A stretch of 64,000 bases of DNA from Ulva prolifera (lineage: Eukaryota > Chlorophyta > Ulvophyceae > Ulvales > Ulvaceae): the NCBI GenBank assembly GCA_023078555.1, contig CM041199.1:1798001-1862000 (forward strand), given 5' to 3'. Both the position numbers and the translations under genes were made by a program. Positions 58,534-64,000 of the stretch are shown piece after piece. The notes beneath the pieces are model-generated. The model did not search any database and had not been told where the DNA came from. It saw only the letters and a list, made by a program, of their open reading frames with translations. Every line of letters starts with the position of its first letter. The first letter of the stretch is position 1.

Positions 58534-60900
58534 TGCGCAGGCCCACGGAACGCGGGATCTAGCTGATTATGTGAGCTGCTCCTGGTGCCTAGATTCGGCT
58601 GAGTGCAGCCAACGCAGCAATGAATACTCTACCGCACCGACTGTAATCTGCAGTTTGACAGAAAGGCTTGGGAGGAGCCGGCGGCTTGCGTACAAGTCGT
58701 TTGAGGCCGGGGCGAAGCATCAAAGTCTGATATATCGGAATAATGCAGTTTTGCGAGGCGACGAGCTGCTCCAGGCGTTTCAGCCGTGAGTGACAGGTGC
58801 GCTGGGGCGAGGTCACATGCATGCGTGTTTCTCACATCATCGCGAGAGGATGTGCAGAGCCTGCTCGACCCAGGCGCTCCCACCAGCATCGAATCAGATC
58901 ACGTCGCGCCATGCAGGCACGCCGTGTTTGCGAATGTGGTGCACAAGTTGAAGCTGCATTCACACTCTACTCACTGTAGCCGTTCAAGAGTCGAGCATCG
59001 CAAGGCCTTGGACACCTCGTGGCACGAGCAGCACAACATGAGATGATGGCATTAGCGGCAGACTTCCGCCGAAGCTCTGCATGAAAATTTTATGGAGTCA
59101 CGATGACATCACCTTCAGCACTGGCCTCTGATCGACAGGCCGTGAGTGTGTGCACAGGAAACATCATCGCGTTACAAACACCGCAGCTTGCCAGACGATC
59201 GAACACCGTCGCTGCTCAAGTTCAAGTCCAAGCTTCGCAATTTTGGCAGTGTAATCATATTCTGGGCACACGTCAGAGGCAGGCAGCGGCCTTCGGCGTA
59301 TCTACGGCCTGGTACCACAACTGAGCAGTTGCACCGATAAAGTTATTAGTGGCAGACAGTTTCTATTTTTCAATATGCTTGGCAAAGGAAAAGCGGAGAG
59401 GCAGGTAGCACGGCAGGAACGGTCTGCAACATGTATGTGTCTGTCAGCCTGTGTCGGGCCCTTGGGCCTGGCCAGTGCCTGCATCGTCCCCCGTATGATA
59501 TGAGCTAGAAATTAAAAGGCAAGTGCCGCACGTGTTAGTGTGGAATGCATAGCATGTGCTCCAACAAGCGTGCTTGTAGTCGGTTCTGCAGCTGCCACGC
59601 TGAGGAGAGATTTAACCGAATGCTCTCCACATCTCCACAAGGGATCTACAGCATCTGTGCCTGCAGCACAATGCAGCGCAGCATGCATGCCTTTAGTTGA
59701 GCAATGTGCGGATTGCTGTGCCATCAATCAATACGGCTGCCTGGGCCTCATGTATCTTGCAGTGCTCGCCGTGTCCACGGGCGCGTCTCAACTGAACAGC
59801 AACTGCACCATTAGCTGCAGCGCACACAATGTAAACATCGTGAAATTCGGCCGGCTCTGCTACAGATCCCGAATAGAAGTATGCATTTGATGGCATTGCG
59901 CCGCTGTGCCCATCACGCTGCAGTACAGAGTCATCAAGCCTGGCGCATGTAGCTTCTGCCCTGATCACGGGGCCATACGACCAGGACGTTTCAGATATCA
60001 GGTCTCGTCGATATGTCAGTCGCCTGTGCCACGCCTCAGTATGTGCGACTCAGGGACAGCCCGGAAGCCCGGCGTCGCTTTCGCCGCAGCAACTCGTCGT
60101 GCATCTGCCGTTCAGACCCGCTGCGCACAGACCGGCGCACATTGGGAACTGCAACGCTCTTCTCTGCTGCCAGCCTCTTGACTGGTGTCCCTGCGCTTGC
60201 TGATGACGGACTCCAGTGGGCGCAAGCTGATGACAGGCACGATTCCATGATTGCGCTCCATGGTCAGACATGCGTGCCACGAAATGGCACACTGGCCGAG
60301 GGCATGCAGAGTCACAGAAATGCTGCATACCGCATATTGCTTTCTCATTGTCTTGTCGAAGTCACAATTTGGTTTAATGCTGGTGGCGCGACAAGCGGGC
60401 ATCCCGGCATGAATTTTTTACCACATCTGTGCTACCCGCACATATTCACGGAGCACCACACCGGCTGTTGGCGAATGAGTGTATTTATCCGGTGTTGCTA
60501 TTTGTTATTCTTCGTTCGCCATGGCCAGCGATGTCTGCACTTGCAAGCGAGATGATGCATCGCTCAAAGACTGACACTTGCATTGTCTTGGCGAAGTTGA
60601 TGTTTGCATGCTGTGCGATTTGCCGTTGAACACCTTCAGCATGACGTCCCCGCAGTCTCAAAGCTGTATTTCACCGGGCGAATGCTCAGTGGCTTGATCA
60701 CAGGCCAAGGTCACATCGTGTACTCAGTGCAGCAGGACAAGGGGCGGTTGCAGACATGCGTGAACACCACACGTGCCCGAATATCCTGACTGATAATCAC
60801 TTCTTTGGGGTACCATATCCTCAGTCTGTCAGTGTCCAGTCTAGTCTGGCATGGCATGACGGATGCAGGATAGCTACTGCATATGACGTGTCTCAATCAT
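58534..60900. other. Upstream region of gene B without recognised feature
   Basis: The promoter of gene B should lie in the first part. No TATA-like element, RNA gene or repeat family was recognised. Short open frames occur in all frames without domain content. Confidence 0.4.
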
Positions 60901-61960
60901 ATGCCATGTGGAGACTCTATGCAGCAACCGCTGATGACGAATTCCACACGCTTGCTGGTGATGTCACATTCTGTGCTGCACCAGAGCAGCCTTCAGCCGC
61001 AGCTTGCGCTGCTGCAGCACTCATAGGCTTGCTCAAAACAATTTCCTCTGGTTCGGCCCGGGTTGAGGAGTCTACAGTGAAACAGGTAGACAGCTGCTCA
61101 GTGAATCAGAATAGATGTGGACTCAGTAGAGGCACATTCTTTGCTTTGATGCTCCTGGTTCATGCTGTGGGGAGCCCGTTGCATGTGTTCAGACTCTGCA
61201 CTCCACTGCTGCAAGTGACCTGAGTATTGGCTGTCCAGTTGGTGTTTGATTGATGAGAACACGCTGAACTGATCAGCGCCTCCCCACAGTTGCATGCCTC
61301 GTGCTGACAGTTATGGCATGTGACAAGTTGTCACAACTCGCACACAACGATGTGTTCCGCCACAGACTGGATAGCTCTCTGAGCTGTGCCTGAACCTGCT
61401 CCATCTTTATATAGGTGTGTATGTATGACGTACAGTGTATGTACAAACAATGTCATGCCTGTGTGCGTGGTTGCATAGCCGTACCCGTGGCGACATTGAC
61501 ATCTCCAGACTATCAAATCAAACGAGGCCAAGCCACATACTGTTGCATATGCATCAATACAGGCGAACGTGCTCTGTTAACTTGTGCTTACGGTCATTGC
61601 GACGAGCTTGCCCATCGCATGTAGCGGCTCATGAGCAACGCTCAGGCTGCGCGAATGACAGTGCACTGCAGTGTAGAGTATGTTTGTGGCTTCAGGGCAC
61701 GCAGTGGCCGTCCCTTCAGATACCGCGCCGCTGCATCCACGTGAGGATGATATCAAGCATCTCGAGATGTGCCTCGCACAACTACCTGTTATCGATTGAT
61801 AGGCTACATGTTTTCACGCCCGCACCTGCCACACAGGTGTCGAGCGAGTGTTCATTCATCACAGCGTGCCCGACAACATCACTTGATCGTATATCTTTCA
61901 AAGCTGGCGTATTACCTTTCATGTTGTCAACTCTTCAGCTACGCTGGATTCTATCATCGG
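60900..61960 (+). repeat. Segmental duplication, copy 1 (unknown content)
   Basis: Parts of this stretch recur in diverged form in 62560-64000: CCAGAGCAGCCTTCAG with downstream text (60981 and 62591), CTCTGAGCTGTG (61377 and 63591), and CCGCGCC-GC-TGCATCCACGT to GTGCCCGACAA (61727-61878 and 63811-63944). A frame reading PEQPSAAACAAAALIGLLK is shared with PEQPSAADRIAAAVVGLLR in copy 2. It may be an exon of a duplicated gene. Not identified. Confidence 0.5.
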
Positions 61961-62559
61961 GTTCTGTTGAGCTCCGGCCCGGAGCACCGGTTCGGCGCAG
62001 AGCCTCCTGCGAAGGCCGCCGTTGCGAGATTGTCACAATTTTTCAGTCTTCATTTATATGTACCATTTCTGCACACCTCCAGTATCAGCGCGGGCATGCG
62101 CGGAAGATTCCACGTGATAGAGGTGTGTATGGATTGGATACTCCGTTCGCCCGGAGCACCCGCACGTCAGGAGTTCAACCCCCCATTGTAGTGCATTTTT
62201 TTCCTCGACAAATTTTTAGTGATTCCAATTTACCGATATCGCCGTACTTTGGATTTGCGTGGCGGGTAGCACACTTTCTGCAATACTAGACTCGGCACCG
62301 CTCTCACAGTATGAGGCATATGCATCACAACATCCTGAGGCGCTTCAGGCATGCGGGCTGCACCTGTGTCGTTATTCGGCCAGCCAGGGCGCATTCTCCT
62401 CACTCCGCCTACTGCATATTTACAAACAAATCGCAGTCGCATGATCGAGAGACACTGCTGGAGACGATCAATTTACCTGGTCGCCTGTGATGTGGCCACT
62501 CTCGCTGCATGCGGAGACTCTGAGCAAGTGGCAACAATCGCTGACGACTGCTCCTGCAA

Positions 62560-64000
62560 ACCGAGCTGGCTTTGCCGCCTGCTGTACTGAACCAGAGCAG
62601 CCTTCAGCTGCAGATCGCATTGCTGCGGCAGTTGTAGGCCTGCTGAGAGCGATCTATCTCAGTTTCTCAGCTCCTGAGGTAGCTGCCAATACATGTACCG
62701 CGAAATGTACGTCCAGTTGGTCAGGCACACACCATACAACCTCAGCAGCCTTGCGCACGACCTCCAGTGCTTTGTCTCGTTTGTTTCATGTTTGCAGATA
62801 CAGCTATGCGTCTGCAGTGCACTGCAGTGTCGATGTTGATCAGAAGGTGTTTGCCATAAGGCTGTGGTTCAATCACCAGCTGTGGTTCAAGCAGCTGCAT
62901 CGCGCTGCGCTGCGCCACCACAGCTCCTCATGCCTTCACGTGTTCGTAACTCTCTGCACATGGCGATGCAACGACATGCGTTGCCGCAGACTCCGGCTTG
63001 CAATGATTTGTAGGTATTGCTTAATTTTCCCATGGCCTGGTAGGTGTCTCTGCTGGCTACCTGTCCCAGACATTGCCATATAGAGTCTCTGATGCCTTGC
63101 ACCTTGGTACCTTGCCAGTTCGATCACTGCGTGTCTGGCCTTTGCCCTTGATGTCAAGCAGATACTGATAAGTTGGGTATTAAAAGCACAGAAGGAGCTG
63201 CTGTTTGCCTCCTCTTGTACATTCTGCTCGCCTCTTGCATGCAGTGCTCACACTCATGCGCAGCTGGCTCCTCCCATGAACTTCTTATCTCGTCCTTTTC
63301 CCTATTCATGGCAGAACCGCCAGACTATTGCAATCTTGGTCGGTGTCGCCTGCTCGAGGTTCAGGTAGTTGTCTGAAGAGGCCCTTGGGCTGTTGTCCAT
63401 GCCGATCACTCAAAGAGGATCGTCCGGTGAACAGCCCACTTGAGACTGTGCACAGCTTTGATCACGATGTGGCTGAGCACGATCAAGCTGACAGAATACG
63501 CTGGTCTCGGTTTGCAGGAGATTCGTGTGCTGCGTGTGCCTGTGCCCGTTCACTCTGCTGTAACAGAATACGTTCGTCTTGGCAGCTAGTCTCTGAGCTG
63601 TGTGGCTCTGCAGACCTGTTCCATCATCATGTAGATGCAACCGGATCAGTGTGATCTGTTCGTTTGTGTCCACAGCAGCTGCGAGGGGCTGGCCCATGGC
63701 AAGTAGCTGCACATGAGCAAGGCTCAGCATGCATGCATGAAAATGCGTGGAGCTCGTCCGTGGCGTAGGGCACGCGGTGAATGTGTCATCTCGTCGCGAC
63801 GCTTTAGCTACCGCGCCAATGCATCCACGTAAGGATGATATGAAGAGGCTGTGAAGGCGCCCTTGTCAGACAAGCTGATATTTGTTCACAATATACGGCT
63901 GCCACAGAGATGTCGAGCGAGTTTGTTCATCGCGGAGTGCCCGACAAGATTACCTGATTGTCGATTGTATTTTCTCACTGCCTCTCACATTGTAAACTCG
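62560..64000 (+). repeat. Segmental duplication, copy 2 (unknown content)
   Basis: Diverged counterpart of 60900-61960, with about 0.45 kb of extra sequence between shared blocks. It continues to the right window edge, so its end is not seen. No stop-free gene model could be built. Confidence 0.45.

Overview
This is nuclear DNA of a eukaryote, most likely a unicellular green alga (inference). The genes are split by many GT-AG introns, the coding exons are GC-rich, the leucine-rich repeat is of the plant type, and there are Ty1/copia, hAT-like, Mutator-like, TRIM and SINE-like elements plus long (CA)n, (TA)n and (AAC)n tracts. I cannot name the species. A large-genome prasinophyte would fit but is not shown.

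Three large multi-exon genes carry the clear protein content. Gene 0 (176-8168, +, 5' end outside the window) encodes a leucine-rich repeat, a long Asp/Gly/Asn repeat, one membrane helix and a long low-complexity cytoplasmic tail. Gene A (10714-33558, -) and gene B (51478-58533, -) are paralogues. I reconstructed 13 exons for A and 11 for B by hand. Every junction has GT..AG, phases match throughout, and the totals divide by three (1430 and 1011 residues). Both encode a signal peptide followed at once by His, a copper-oxygenase-like (LPMO-like) domain, an EGF-like segment and two DOMON domains, the first split by a disordered Ala/Glu/Pro-rich insertion. A then continues into a membrane helix and a complete protein kinase domain. 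B instead ends in a hydrophobic Ala/Leu tail that resembles a GPI-anchor signal. The pair looks like a cell-surface sensing or oxidative wall-interaction family with exchanged C-termini.

Between and inside these genes lies accessory DNA. Gene A intron 2 holds two (CA)n arrays around a GC-rich island. Gene A intron 1 (22539-33431, 10.9 kb) holds perfect palindromes, an unknown multi-exon gene on the opposite strand (25027-28529), a MITE-like hairpin, an intact 316-bp TRIM inserted in an older reading frame, and a 172-bp tandem repeat. From 34055 to 43271 is a nest: two copia fragments in opposite orientation, the left LTR split by a 4-kb TIR element that itself contains a hAT element. After that come candidate exons of a second unknown gene with weak similarity to the first, and a Mutator-like element (44545-45938). 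The right edge (58.5-64 kb) holds diverged segmental duplications with no recognisable gene.
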